A stretch of 64,000 bases of DNA, taken from assembly GCF_001428505.1 (NCBI RefSeq), contig NZ_LMHU01000001.1, forward strand, positions 1,131,812-1,195,811, read 5' to 3'. Both the position numbers and the translations under genes were made by a program. The notes below the pieces were generated by a model. That model saw only the letters and a list, made by a program, of their open reading frames with translations. It was not told the origin of the DNA and did not search any database. Positions 18,180-29,961 of this stretch are shown one piece after another (the first letter of the stretch is position 1; each line of letters starts with the position of its first letter). Origin of the DNA: Terrabacter sp. Root181. Lineage in GTDB: Bacteria > Actinomycetota > Actinomycetes > Actinomycetales > Dermatophilaceae.

Positions 18180-18728
18180 TCAGCTGGTGGCCGGCGCGAC
18201 GGGCGAGACCGGGGAGACGGTCGGCAGGCCGAAGCCGTCGACGAAGACGTTGACCGTCACGCTGCCGGCCTTCTCGAAGCGGAAGCTCACAGGCAGGAGC
18301 CGACCCGCCCGTACGTCGAGCTTGAGGTCGACCATCTCGAGGTGCAGACCGCCGGGGTACTGCAGGGACACGACGCCGTTGCCCGGGACGTCGACCTGCA
18401 CGGGGGCCTCGGGGCCGTCGGTGCCCTGGCGCATGACGACCTGACGCGCGTACACCGAGCTCACGCCCACGAGCCGGTCGGCGGCGTCGCCGTCGTTGGC
18501 GAGCGTCGTGAACAGGCCGGTGTTGGACCCGCCGAGCAGCTTGCGGTCCTCGGGCGCGTCGATGCGCGTCGCGAGGAGCCGGATGCGGCCGACCTCGGCG
18601 TTGACGCTGGTGCCGCGAGCCGGGTTGGTGATGCGCGCCTGCACGGGGTCCGGCTGCGAGGTGCACGCGGCGAGCGGGACGACGCTGACCGACAGGAGGG
18701 CGACGACGACGATCGGGCTGGTCCTCAT
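18180..18728 (-). CDS. Secreted lipoprotein, PCu(A)C-like copper-chaperone fold
   Basis: A 182-aa lipoprotein. The ATG at 18728 starts a short signal peptide ending in the lipobox VPLAAC. The mature part has GDAADRLVGVSSVYA, then LQYPGGLHLEMVDLK and VSFRFEKAGSVTVNVFV, which is the cupredoxin-like layout of PCuAC/DUF461 periplasmic copper chaperones. The usual His/Met ligand set looks incomplete (one His and Met pair, GGLHLEM), so metal binding is not assured. It is on the same strand as, and downstream of, the LCP gene. Confidence 0.72.
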   Translation of the reverse strand: MRTSPIVVVALLSVSVVPLAACTSQPDPVQARITNPARGTSVNAEVGRIRLLATRIDAPEDRKLLGGSNTGLFTTLANDGDAADRLVGVSSVYARQVVMRQGTDGPEAPVQVDVPGNGVVSLQYPGGLHLEMVDLKLDVRAGRLLPVSFRFEKAGSVTVNVFVDGFGLPTVSPVSPVAPATS

Positions 18729-18848
18729 GGTCGTCAGGCTAGGAGCGGTGAAGCCCCGGGCGATTCCCCCGTCGAGGGTGATCATGCCCGGCCGGACAGG
18801 GTCGGGCGGGTCAGCCCGTGCGGGGCGCGAGAGCGCGCACGACGGCCC

Positions 18849-20462
18849 TCAGCACTGGGCGTACGGCGTCGTCGTCGGGCTCGCCGTCGCGGGAGTGCGC
18901 GGGGTCCGGGTCGCCGTGCCCGTGCCGTCGCTGGATCGGGGCGTCGTCGACGTCGGCGTCGGCGTCTTCGCCGGCTTCGGTGCGGCGATCCCCTTCCTGA
19001 CGAGAGCGCGGATCTTCGCGTAGTCGGGGTCCCACGGCGTGATGCCGTCGTCGAGGGTCAGGGTCACGCTGTTGACCTTGGCCTTCTGCGCCCGCTCGAC
19101 GAGGTCGACGAAGGCGGGGAGGCTCTGGGCCGGGATGTCGGTGTAGATGTTGTCGCGGGCGATCCGGGCCAGCTGCGGGTACTGCCCCACCATCTTCGCC
19201 GGGTTGACCTGCTCGACGATCGCCTGGACGACGCATCGCTGCCGGGCCTGCCGGAAGGTGTCGTTGTCGGCGGCGCGGGAGCGCGCGTACCAGAGCGAAC
19301 GCCACCCGTCGAGGTGCTGGCGCCCGGGGGTGAAGTACGCCTTGACGTCGACGATGCGCTGGTCGGCCGTCACGTGGCCGCCGATCGGCAGGGGCCCCCC
19401 GGTGCCGGCGTTCTTGACGTTGATGTCGAGCCCGCCCATGGCGTCGATGAGGAGGGAGAAGCCCTTGAGGTCGATGACGACGACGTGGTCGATCGTGAGC
19501 CCGACGATCTGCTGGACGGCGCCGCGGATCTCCTCCCGGCCCGGCACGACGCCTTGGGGATACGCGCCCGGGTGGTCGACGGCATACGCCTCCGCCTCGT
19601 TGTAGAGGTTGGTGAGCATGCACTGGCCGGTCACGCCGGGCTCGTTCTGGGCGCAGGATCGCTCGGGGGAGCCGAAGCGGCCGGACGGGTAGCGGGCGAG
19701 GAGGGGGCTGCCGGGGGCGAGCGGCGCCTTGAGCAGGTTGCGGGGCATCGAGATGAGCGTCGTGCGCCCGGAGCGGGTGTCGATGCTCGCGACGATCATC
19801 GAGTCCGTGCGGGTGCCGACGCGGTCGGAGCCCGCGTCGGAGCCGAGCAGCAGGAGGTTGACCCGGGCCTGCTCAGCCCACGGGTCGTCGCCCTCGACGA
19901 CCTTCGCGCCGACGCCGGGTCGCGCCGGTGGCGCCGAGAAGACGACCTCGACGGTGTCCTGGGTGATGAGGGCGTAGTCCGCCGCCGTCCAGGCCCCGCC
20001 GCCGACCACGAGCACCATGAGGGTCGTGAAGGCTGCGAGCAGGCGGGTACGGGCCCGGTCGAGCGTGCCGGGTCGGGCCTGGACGGCGGTGAGGACGATC
20101 GACGCGCACCAGACGAGTCCCCACAGCGCGATGACGATCACGGCGCCGCGGAGCAGACCGGGTCGCGCGACGACCATGAGCGCGGCGCTCGTGGCGCCCT
20201 GGGTGAGCAGGGCGTACGCGCCGACGGCGAGGGCGGCCAGGGTGACGCCGAGGATGGTCCAGCCGACCCAGCGGCTCCGGGTCTGCGTCAGACCCGCACC
20301 CGGCAGGAGGGTGCCGAGCGCCGTGAGGCCGAGTGAGCGGCGGAAGCCCGATCCCAGCTCACGGCGCACCTGGCTGCGGAGCTGCCCGTCCTGTGGGGCG
20401 GGTGACGGGTCCGGCGCGGCCTGCGGTCGCGGCTCCTGTGCGGCGGCGCCGTCCGGCTGCAT
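18849..20462 (-). CDS. LytR-CpsA-Psr (LCP) family cell-wall polymer ligase
   Basis: A 537-aa membrane-anchored protein. The ATG at 20462 has GGGAGGAGCACG upstream. Residues 1-65 are cytosolic and Pro-rich, then about four hydrophobic segments (75-190), then the extracellular LCP domain, which begins NLLLLGSDAG. It continues with DSMIVASIDTRSGRTTLISMPR and contains the Arg-rich RSLWYARSR and DNDTFRQARQRCV. LCP enzymes transfer polyprenyl-linked polymers onto peptidoglycan. The C-terminal 60 residues are Thr/Pro-rich and disordered. The extra membrane helices beyond the usual single anchor are a recognised variant. Confidence 0.9.
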   Translation of the reverse strand: MQPDGAAAQEPRPQAAPDPSPAPQDGQLRSQVRRELGSGFRRSLGLTALGTLLPGAGLTQTRSRWVGWTILGVTLAALAVGAYALLTQGATSAALMVVARPGLLRGAVIVIALWGLVWCASIVLTAVQARPGTLDRARTRLLAAFTTLMVLVVGGGAWTAADYALITQDTVEVVFSAPPARPGVGAKVVEGDDPWAEQARVNLLLLGSDAGSDRVGTRTDSMIVASIDTRSGRTTLISMPRNLLKAPLAPGSPLLARYPSGRFGSPERSCAQNEPGVTGQCMLTNLYNEAEAYAVDHPGAYPQGVVPGREEIRGAVQQIVGLTIDHVVVIDLKGFSLLIDAMGGLDINVKNAGTGGPLPIGGHVTADQRIVDVKAYFTPGRQHLDGWRSLWYARSRAADNDTFRQARQRCVVQAIVEQVNPAKMVGQYPQLARIARDNIYTDIPAQSLPAFVDLVERAQKAKVNSVTLTLDDGITPWDPDYAKIRALVRKGIAAPKPAKTPTPTSTTPRSSDGTGTATRTPRTPATASPTTTPYAQC

Positions 20463-20547
20463 CGTGCTCCTCCCGGCCTGGCGTCGTGCGCAGGTCACCG
20501 AGCGCCATCATGCCGCTCCGGAGCCTCCAGCAGAAGCACCGTGTGCC

Positions 20548-20585
20548 GGAGCGTGGCTGGAGGGTGGCCGGAGCATGGCCGGAGC
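20548..20585. repeat. 11-bp tandem direct repeat upstream of LCP gene
   Basis: Three and a half units with an exact 11-bp period: GGAGCGTGGCT, GGAGGGTGGCC, GGAGCATGGCC, then GGAGCG. It lies 86-123 nt upstream of the LCP start codon. An 11-bp period fits tandem binding of OmpR/PhoB-type regulators but could also be a simple tandem duplication. Confidence 0.55.
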
Positions 20586-20599
20586 GCACTTCGCGCGGG

Positions 20600-20938
20600 T
20601 CAGCCTCGGCTGATCGACCCGGTCTCGACGACCTCCAGGGCGAGCAGGTGCAGCTTGACGTTGCGGGCCATGCTGGCTCGGCGGAGGTCGTCGAACGCCT
20701 CCTCGCGGGTGAGGCGGCGCAGCGCCATGAGGATGCCGATGGCGGCGCCGATGTCACGGCTGTGGGCGAGGGCGGCCTCGAGCTGGAGGGCTCGGGACTC
20801 GGCGGCGTCGAGCCGCTCGAGGGCCTCGAGGAGGTAGGTCTCGACGGGTGTCAGGTGGTCATCGGTGTCGTCGGCCGCTCCGAAGACCGTGTCGACCCCG
20901 TCTCTGGGCGAGGTGCCCGCCACGACGTGTGGCTCCAT
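20600..20938 (-). CDS. ANTAR-domain RNA-binding antiterminator
   Basis: A 112-aa protein starting MEPHVVAGTSP at 20938, with AGTAGGAG 7 nt upstream. Residues 30-55 form a helix or coiled coil, and the ANTAR domain (about 52-110) contains SRDIGAAIGILMALRRLTREEAFDDLRRAS. ANTAR proteins bind paired RNA hairpins and prevent termination. No receiver or GAF domain is present, so it must depend on another sensor or dimer partner, or act constitutively. It lies between the LCP gene and the DevR/DevS pair. Confidence 0.85.
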   Translation of the reverse strand: MEPHVVAGTSPRDGVDTVFGAADDTDDHLTPVETYLLEALERLDAAESRALQLEAALAHSRDIGAAIGILMALRRLTREEAFDDLRRASMARNVKLHLLALEVVETGSISRG

Positions 20939-21282
20939 GCGAAAACTCCTACTGGTACCCCGCCGGCGGCCTTTGCTCGACCGCGAATGGCGCCTGACCA
21001 GCCTAGGGGACACGCCCGACCCGTGGTGCCGAGCGGGCTGCGCGACCGGGCCGATCGGGGCGGCCCCTCTCGGTCCGCCGCGACTGAGGATGACCTGGCT
21101 GGGTACACGTCACCTGGCGGCATCGTCGCCCTTCAACCAGTCAGGGGCGGCGGTGGCGTCGCTCTCGGGTCGAGGTGCCGGGCAGACAGCGAGACGGCAC
21201 CCGCTCGGGGGATCGGGTGCCGCCTCACCCACACCATCGCGGCCCACGCCCTTCCGTTACAGCCGCCGGCCGGCGTATGCCG
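20939..21282. other. Intergenic region: ANTAR promoter side and DevR-gene terminator hairpin
   Basis: This 344-nt gap holds one strong structure. CGGCACCCG (21195-21203) pairs with CGGGTGCCG (21214-21222), a 9-bp stem and 10-nt loop located 60 nt past the DevR-like gene's stop. It is a terminator candidate for that minus-strand unit. An octamer GTATGCCG also sits at 21275-21282. No ORF is convincing. Confidence 0.45.
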
Positions 21283-24489
<3,207 letters not shown>

Positions 24490-24490
24490 G

Positions 24491-25126
24491 TCAGGTCCTC
24501 GAGGTCGGGCCGGCCGAGGCCAGGTACTGCGGGCGGTGGATGCGGGAGGTGTCACGCCCGACCGGGCGGCCCAGCTCGACGGCGCTGACGTGCCTCGGCT
24601 CGGGCGTCACGGCGCGCAGCATGGCGCGACACCGGTCGAGCTCGGCCCGGACCCGGGCCAGCTCGGTGCGCAGCTCGAGGAAGTGGGCGAGGTGGTCGCC
24701 GACGCTCCGGGCCCACGCGTCGACCGCGCGCCAGTCGGCGCACCAGGTCATCGGGATCGTCGACCGGCCGTCCTCCGGCCCGACCGCGGTCCCGCCGTCG
24801 GGCGGCTCGGTCGGCCGGATGGGCACCGAGGGTCTCCCGCTCCAGTGGCTGACGTGCAGGTGGTCGACGGAGACGACGAGCTCGAAGCCGTCCGTCGACG
24901 TGATGGCCACGCAGGGGCGACACGTGACCCGGTGCCCGGCATGGGCGAGCTCGTCGGCGATCGCGGCGGCGATGGCCTCGTCGATGCCGGCGGTCGTCGC
25001 CGCGAAGGAGGAGTCCGGCCCGGCCGTCGCGTCGGTGCCCGCACCGGACGGGCTCTCGCCGGTGACCTGGGGGACGGTGTCAGGCGGTGGCGGTGGGGTG
25101 GAGTACGTGATGAGGACGGTGCACAT
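24491..25126 (-). CDS. Degenerate flavodoxin-like protein with C-terminal helical extension
   Basis: A 211-aa protein starting MCTVLITYST at 25126 with ribosome site GGGAGAGCACC. Residues 1-95 look like a flavodoxin or protoporphyrinogen-oxidase-like fold: strand VLITY, helix GIDEAIAAAIADELAHAGHRVTC, then FELVVSVDHLHVSHW. However, the phosphate-binding loop is replaced by a Pro stretch (STPPPPPD) and a 20-residue acidic insert, so FMN binding is doubtful. Residues 150-190 are a helical extension rich in Arg/Glu. It is coupled to the PPOX gene and lies downstream of the DosR box. Confidence 0.5.
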   Translation of the reverse strand: MCTVLITYSTPPPPPDTVPQVTGESPSGAGTDATAGPDSSFAATTAGIDEAIAAAIADELAHAGHRVTCRPCVAITSTDGFELVVSVDHLHVSHWSGRPSVPIRPTEPPDGGTAVGPEDGRSTIPMTWCADWRAVDAWARSVGDHLAHFLELRTELARVRAELDRCRAMLRAVTPEPRHVSAVELGRPVGRDTSRIHRPQYLASAGPTSRT

Positions 25127-25218
25127 GGTGCTCTCCCTGGTCGACGCCGTCGGGCGCGGCGCTGCCTCGATCGTGCACGTGACGGGCCGCCCGGTGCCAC
25201 GGCCGAAGGTCGCCGGGT

Positions 25219-25238
25219 GTCGGGACCAAGGTCCCGGA
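25219..25238. promoter_or_regulatory. DosR/DevR box between the flavodoxin-like and universal stress genes
   Basis: GTCGGGACCAAGGTCCCGGA fits the mycobacterial DosR consensus (core GGGAC-N4-GTCCC, flanked by G/C and A/T). Both core arms are perfect. It sits 70 nt upstream of the universal stress gene start and 93 nt upstream of the minus-strand flavodoxin-like start, so a single dimeric site could drive both directions. The devR orthologue lies 3-4 kb away. Confidence 0.72.
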
Positions 25239-25307
25239 ACGGACAGGACCGACGCACCTGTCGCGCGCCCGTGTCCGGGGCGCACGCTGGGCACAGAGGT
25301 GAGCACC

Positions 25308-25835
25308 ATGGACGAGACGACACGGCCCGAGCCCAGTCCGGCGACCTCCGAGGCGCCCAGTGCGGCGGCACGGGCCGACGGGGCGTCGGGCGTCGACGCG
25401 GCTCGGCAGATGGGCAGGATCGTCGTGGGCGTGGACGGCTCGAAGCAGAGCCGGAACGCGCTGCGCTGGGCCTGTGCCGATGCACGCGCCAAGGGCTCCG
25501 TGGTCGTCGCGGTTGCCGTGTGGCACCTCTACCCGCTGGCGCCGCCCGAGCGTGTCGGTGCGTCGCCGTGGTGGTTCACGGCCGACCCCGAGGAGGCCAC
25601 CCGAGCCTTCCTCGGGGAGGTCGTGGACGAGGTGACCGACGACTTCCCGGACGTCGTCGTCGAGCAGAAGGTGCTCTCGGGCCACGCGGCCGAGCAGCTG
25701 ATCGGCCTGTCCGCGGTGGCGGACGCCGTCGTCCTGGGAGCGACCGGGAGCGGCGGGTTCGCCGGGATGGCCCTCGGTTCGACGAGCCGGGCCGTCGTCG
25801 AGCACGCCCTCAGCACGGTCGTCCTGGCCCGCTGA
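25308..25835 (+). CDS. Universal stress protein (single UspA domain, ATP-binding type)
   Basis: A 175-aa protein with a disordered N-terminus (residues 1-35) and one Usp domain beginning GRIVVGVDGSKQSRNALRWA. It ends with the nucleotide motif GATGSGGFAGMALGSTS, the G-x2-G-x9-G-S/T pattern of ATP-binding Usps. ATG 25308 is used (AGAGGTGAGCACC upstream); GTG 25299 is in frame. It follows the DosR box at 25219, matching Usp genes in the DosR regulon. Its 3' end overlaps the convergent GT2 gene by 26 bp. Confidence 0.88.
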   Translation: MDETTRPEPSPATSEAPSAAARADGASGVDAARQMGRIVVGVDGSKQSRNALRWACADARAKGSVVVAVAVWHLYPLAPPERVGASPWWFTADPEEATRAFLGEVVDEVTDDFPDVVVEQKVLSGHAAEQLIGLSAVADAVVLGATGSGGFAGMALGSTSRAVVEHALSTVVLAR

Positions 25836-26766
25836 CCTGCCACTGGCCGTCGGGCGCTCGCCGGGCGAGCCCCAGCGCGGCGAACGCGTCGAGCCAGCCC
25901 TCCATCGGCCACCAGCCCCATCGCTGCGCGAAGCGGTTGGCGTTGGCGACGACGTCGTGCACGTGCTGCACGGGCGGCGACGTCGTGGGGTGGTGCTGGT
26001 GGTGCGCTCTGGCGCCCCCGACCCAGAGGAGGCTCCCACCTGCGGCACCGAGGCGCTGGCCGAAGTCGGTGTCCTCGCCGCCGTAGCCGACGTAGGCCTC
26101 GTCGAAGCCCCCGACCGCCTCCCACGAACGCACGGTCAGGGCGAACGAGAGGGACCAGAAGAGGCGCAGGTCGTCGGCGGGCCGCACCTCGTCCGTCGCC
26201 AGGACCGGCCGACCCGGGTGCGGTGCAGCCAGGGCCGCCAGGTCGAGGTCGCGGTAGTCGTGTCCGGCCGGCGGGGGAGGGAGATAGGCCACCTCGCCCG
26301 ACAGGACGAGCGGCGTCCCGCCCTGCTCGGGAGTCCGCCTGCGCTCGTCGTCCAGCACGGCGGCATACCGCTCGACGAGCCCGGGCGAGGGGATGCAGTC
26401 GACGTCGAGGAGCACGACGTGCTCGGCACCGGCGCGGGCGGCGACGTCGACGCCGAGGTTGCGCGCAGCCGCCAGGGGCAGGTGTCCCTCCCGTCTCGGC
26501 AGACGCGGGACGCGTACCTCCCAGGCCCCGGCCTGGGCCGTGGCCAGCGCCGCGACGTCGGGGTCGTCCATCGCGACGACCACGTGGGTGTCGGGCGGTC
26601 GGGTCTGCTGCCGCAGGCCCCACAGCTGGCGCTCGAGGTGGGCGTGGCGCCCGTGCACGATCGTCACGACGGCCACGTCGGGGCGCCGCTCGTCCCGCGA
26701 TGCCTCCGCCGATGCCGTGGCCCGGGCGCCGGGCGGACGGCTCACGAAGCCGCCCGGACGGATCAC
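25810..26766 (-). CDS. Glycosyltransferase family 2 (GT-A fold)
   Basis: A 318-aa GT2 enzyme. GTG 26766 overlaps the stop of the preceding gene (GTGA). The domain opens VAVVTIVHGRHAHLERQLWGL and has the metal-binding DVD-like motif LLDVDCIPSPGLV near residue 115. The acceptor region FWSLSFALTVRSWEAVGGFDEAYVGYGGEDTDF holds the conserved ED pair near 225. It is soluble with no membrane helix. It is the fourth and last gene of the glycosyltransferase operon; sugar donor and acceptor are unknown. Confidence 0.85.
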   Translation of the reverse strand: MIRPGGFVSRPPGARATASAEASRDERRPDVAVVTIVHGRHAHLERQLWGLRQQTRPPDTHVVVAMDDPDVAALATAQAGAWEVRVPRLPRREGHLPLAAARNLGVDVAARAGAEHVVLLDVDCIPSPGLVERYAAVLDDERRRTPEQGGTPLVLSGEVAYLPPPPAGHDYRDLDLAALAAPHPGRPVLATDEVRPADDLRLFWSLSFALTVRSWEAVGGFDEAYVGYGGEDTDFGQRLGAAGGSLLWVGGARAHHQHHPTTSPPVQHVHDVVANANRFAQRWGWWPMEGWLDAFAALGLARRAPDGQWQVSGPGRPC

Positions 26767-27800
26767 GAGGCCGTCCGGACGTCGTGGACCACCCGGCCGT
26801 GCTCGTCGGCGAGCTCGTCGAGCCTCGCTGCGGCCGCGGCCGCCCCGTGACTGGTCGACCACCGGCGCCAGCCCTCCCCGCCACGGCCGAGGGCCCGCTC
26901 GAGCAGACCGGGCCACGCCGACGCGAGTGGCCAGGTCGGGACGCCGACCGCGACACCGAGCCGGTCGACGGCGGCAGCCGTGGCCACCTGCTCGTCGAAC
27001 GGGCGCGGCTGGGCCACGACGACGGCGGGGCGTCGGGCCGCGGCGACCTCGGCGACCGCGTTCTGGCCACCGTGCGTGACGACGACGTCCGCGGATGCGA
27101 GCTCGGACCAGAGGTCGGGTGACGGCGACCCCGGGCCGCGCTCGACCCACTCCCAGCCGGGTGTGGCGGCCCGGGCCGCGGCAACCTCGGCAGCCGACGT
27201 GGACCGCCCGCCCCCGCCCCAGAGGACCAGGACGCGTCGCGTCGCGGGCCCGACGGACGGGCGCCGGCTCGGGGGGACCCGGCCGTCGAAGCGCGAGATG
27301 CCGCCGACCGCCCACAGCTTGGCGCGCCGGTCCGGGTGCCAAGCTGTGGCGTGGGCCGCTTCCGGCCAGGGGGCGAGCAGGGCGTCGGCGAGGTCGTAGG
27401 CCAGGGCGTGGGGGCGGTCGGTGCGCTCTCCCGGCATCGCGACCACGACGACCGGCACCCCGCAGAGCCGGAGGAGCGCCGTGACCTCGACGGACACGTC
27501 GACGACGACGAGCGACGGGCGCGTCCGGGCGACCCATGCGGTCAGGGCAGCCACCCGACCCGCCAGCCCGAGGTCGTGCCGCGGCACCCAGTGCAGCACG
27601 CCACCCGCCGTGGGGTCGGCCCCGGTGACCTCTGCCGCCGGCATCCGGTCGTCACGGTCGAGGTGCAGCCAGTCCGAGGCCCACCCCTCGGGTGCGGGCA
27701 GCGAGCTGATCCCGGTGACCGGCGCCCGCAGGTGCTCTGCGATCGCCTGCAGACGCGTGAGGTGGCCGAGTCCCTGGTGATGGACGTAGTAGCCGATCAT
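26763..27800 (-). CDS. MurG/GT28-like glycosyltransferase (GT-B fold)
   Basis: A 345-aa GT-B protein starting MIGYYVHHQGLGHLTR at 27800, where the HHxxGHxxR pattern matches the donor-side loop of MurG-like and UDP-glycosyltransferase-like enzymes. The C-terminal half carries VLVLWGGGGRS and ADVVVTHGGQNAVAEVAAARRPAVVVAQPRPFDEQ, the nucleotide-sugar binding motif. ATGA overlaps the preceding gene stop and GTGA overlaps the next start, so the whole set is translationally chained. The exact product cannot be predicted. Confidence 0.82.
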   Translation of the reverse strand: MIGYYVHHQGLGHLTRLQAIAEHLRAPVTGISSLPAPEGWASDWLHLDRDDRMPAAEVTGADPTAGGVLHWVPRHDLGLAGRVAALTAWVARTRPSLVVVDVSVEVTALLRLCGVPVVVVAMPGERTDRPHALAYDLADALLAPWPEAAHATAWHPDRRAKLWAVGGISRFDGRVPPSRRPSVGPATRRVLVLWGGGGRSTSAAEVAAARAATPGWEWVERGPGSPSPDLWSELASADVVVTHGGQNAVAEVAAARRPAVVVAQPRPFDEQVATAAAVDRLGVAVGVPTWPLASAWPGLLERALGRGGEGWRRWSTSHGAAAAAARLDELADEHGRVVHDVRTAS

Positions 27801-28879
27801 GCCGCGCCCGACAGCGCGGGGAGTGACTTGTAGACGGCGAGGTAGCTCTCGACCATGCGGTCGATCGAGCAGGCCGAGACGGCGTGCGACCGACAGGCCC
27901 CGCGGTCGAGGTCGACCGCGGCGGACACGGCCTCGGCGGCCGCCGCGTCGTCACGGTCGCGGTGGAGCAGCACCCCGACCCCGGGAACGACGAACTCGCG
28001 GAGCCCGCCGCGGTCGAGGGCCACGACGGGGGTGCCGCAGGCGAGGGACTCCGCGGCGACGAGGCCGTACGGCTCGTCCCACTCCGGCGTCACGAGCATC
28101 GCCGCGCTCGAGCCGACGAGGGCGACGAGGGCGTCGGTGTCGAGGTGGCCGACGTAGTCGACGTCGTCGCCCAGCTCACCCGCGACGTGCCGGGCGAAGT
28201 AGCCCGCGTCGCCGACCGGCCCGGCGATGCGCAGCCGACGGCCGGCCGCCCGCGCCATGGCGATGGCCCGGTGCGGGGCCTTCTCCGGCACGAGGCGGCC
28301 CACCCACACGAGGTCGTCACCGCCGGGTCCGGGGACCCACCGGTCGACGTCGACCCCGTTGTGCACGACGTGAGCCGGGGTGACGTGGGCCCACGATCTC
28401 GCGGTGTGCTCGCTGACGGCGACGAAGTGGCTGTGGCGCAAGGGGTTCCGCGATCGGGAGCTGATTTCGATGGCGGGTTCGAGCCACGGCGTGGGCGGGG
28501 TGTGAAGGGTGGTCAGCACGGGCGACGGCAGTGAGTCGGCCATCGCGACCGGGAGGTGGTGGAGGCTGTTGTTGTGCACCACCGCGACGTCGGGGCGTCG
28601 CTGGAGCGCCAGCATGACCTGCAGGTACGCGTGGTGCTCGCGCAGCCACACTTCGGGGACCATCGACGTGTCGCTCCGGGCCGTGTCGCTGAGCCGCAGG
28701 GGTGCGACGTCGAGCTCGGTCGCTCCGAGCCCCGGGTCGCTGCCCGGCCCGGCGAAGAACGACACGTCGACACCTCGAGCCCGCAGCCCCCGGACGAGGT
28801 GCCAGGTGAGCGACTCCAGTCCACCCGCGAACGGCTCCGCGATCGGGTGCTTGGCCGCCGCGAGGATCACGATGCGCAC
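27797..28879 (-). CDS. Glycosyltransferase family 4 (GT-B)
   Basis: A 360-aa enzyme opening VRIVILAAAKHPIAEPFAGGLESLTWHLVRGL, with the family GGxE-like acceptor loop. It carries VSEHTARSWAH, HNGVDVDRW, LVWVGRLVPEKAPHRAIAMA and the late motif EPYGLVAAESLACGTPVVA (EX7E) of retaining GT4 enzymes. GTG 28879 lies 13 nt inside the previous gene. The last codons overlap the MurG-like gene (ATGA at 27797-27800). It is the second gene of four in the cluster. Confidence 0.87.
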   Translation of the reverse strand: MRIVILAAAKHPIAEPFAGGLESLTWHLVRGLRARGVDVSFFAGPGSDPGLGATELDVAPLRLSDTARSDTSMVPEVWLREHHAYLQVMLALQRRPDVAVVHNNSLHHLPVAMADSLPSPVLTTLHTPPTPWLEPAIEISSRSRNPLRHSHFVAVSEHTARSWAHVTPAHVVHNGVDVDRWVPGPGGDDLVWVGRLVPEKAPHRAIAMARAAGRRLRIAGPVGDAGYFARHVAGELGDDVDYVGHLDTDALVALVGSSAAMLVTPEWDEPYGLVAAESLACGTPVVALDRGGLREFVVPGVGVLLHRDRDDAAAAEAVSAAVDLDRGACRSHAVSACSIDRMVESYLAVYKSLPALSGAA

Positions 28880-29961
28880 GCCACACCCCGCTTCGCTGCG
28901 GTGGCCAGCACGGCGGCATACACCTGCTCGTGCGCGCGCGAGACCTCGTGGCGCTCGCGTCTGCGCTCCTCCGGCCGGGCCCGCCACGACGGACGGTCGC
29001 GGTAGGCGCGAACGAGGGTGTCGCGCAGCGGCGGTGCACCGCTGTCGAAGCCGGAACCGGGTGCGCCGTAGAGCAGACACGGGCGCTGGTCGGCGTAGTG
29101 GCCGCAGTCGGGTGCCACGACGGTGGTCCCGAGATCGTGGCAGGCCTCGAGCCAGCCCGAGTGCGTGCCGAACCGGTACGGCAGCACCGACACGTCGAGA
29201 GACTGGAGGTAGTCCCAGAGCTCGTCGTCGCTGAAGTAGTCGTGCACGTGCAGCTCGACGTGGTCCGCGGCGGCGAGCTCGCGGAGCCGGGGCTCGAGGT
29301 CGGTGGCGTGTCGGGGGTGGCCGGGTGTCATGACGTCGGTGTGCGCATCGACGCGGAGCCGGGCGCCCGGGAGGTCGGGAAGCGTGGCGACGATCTCCTC
29401 GATGACCGGTAGGGGGTCCATGCCCGCGCGGAGGCTCTTGGCGTGGACGCCGATCACGAAGCCGGAGTGGGGGACCCGCGGCCGGGAGATGAGCGGCTCG
29501 TCGACGACGTGCGGATGGGGGACGACGCGGGCCTCGCGGCCCCACCGCTCGGCGATCTCCGCCGCAGCCCCGGGGGTGAGGGTCAGCACGGCGTCCGCCG
29601 CCTCGACGAGGACCCCTAGCTGCGCGTCGTGCAGGTCCCGCTCGTGGTGGTGCGGGTTGCGCAGGTCGTGCACCGTGAGCACGAGGGGTCGGCCGTGGCG
29701 CCGCAGGCTCGACACGACCTGCGAGAGGTCGTCGGGAGCCACGGCATCGAAGCCGAAGTGGACGTGCATGACGTCGAACTCACCCGCGTGCGCGTCGACC
29801 CAGCCGGGCTCGAGCATGCGCGGAGGCCACCACTGCGCGTCGGGCACGTCGGCACGCGGACGAGGGTCCGGCAGCCTCGTCACCGTCGTGTCGCCGTCGG
29901 GAGGGGCGAGGTGGCGGACGTAGACGTGGCCTGCGGGGACGGATGCGATGACGGGGCTCAA
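28867..29961 (-). CDS. Glycosyltransferase group 1 (GT-B), first gene of cluster
   Basis: A protein of about 364 aa. The N-terminal half contains FDVMHVHFGFDAVAPDDL and LVLTVHDLRNPHHHERDLHD. The C-terminal half has VHAKSLRAGMDPLPVI and SLDVSVLPYRFGTHSGWLEACHDLGTTVVAPDCG, the group 1 donor-binding region. The start is uncertain: a TTG at 29961 has GAGAGG about 7 nt upstream, while GTG 29982 and ATG 30081 are in frame but lack ribosome sites. The TTG choice is an inference. It opens the four-gene glycosyltransferase operon. Confidence 0.75.
   Translation of the reverse strand: MSPVIASVPAGHVYVRHLAPPDGDTTVTRLPDPRPRADVPDAQWWPPRMLEPGWVDAHAGEFDVMHVHFGFDAVAPDDLSQVVSSLRRHGRPLVLTVHDLRNPHHHERDLHDAQLGVLVEAADAVLTLTPGAAAEIAERWGREARVVPHPHVVDEPLISRPRVPHSGFVIGVHAKSLRAGMDPLPVIEEIVATLPDLPGARLRVDAHTDVMTPGHPRHATDLEPRLRELAAADHVELHVHDYFSDDELWDYLQSLDVSVLPYRFGTHSGWLEACHDLGTTVVAPDCGHYADQRPCLLYGAPGSGFDSGAPPLRDTLVRAYRDRPSWRARPEERRRERHEVSRAHEQVYAAVLATAAKRGVACAS

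Noticed and set aside
17952..20336. A 794-codon plus-strand frame over the lipoprotein and LCP genes
   Set aside because: It is antisense to two well-supported genes with signal peptide and LCP motifs, and its own sequence is low-complexity Asp/Glu/Arg.
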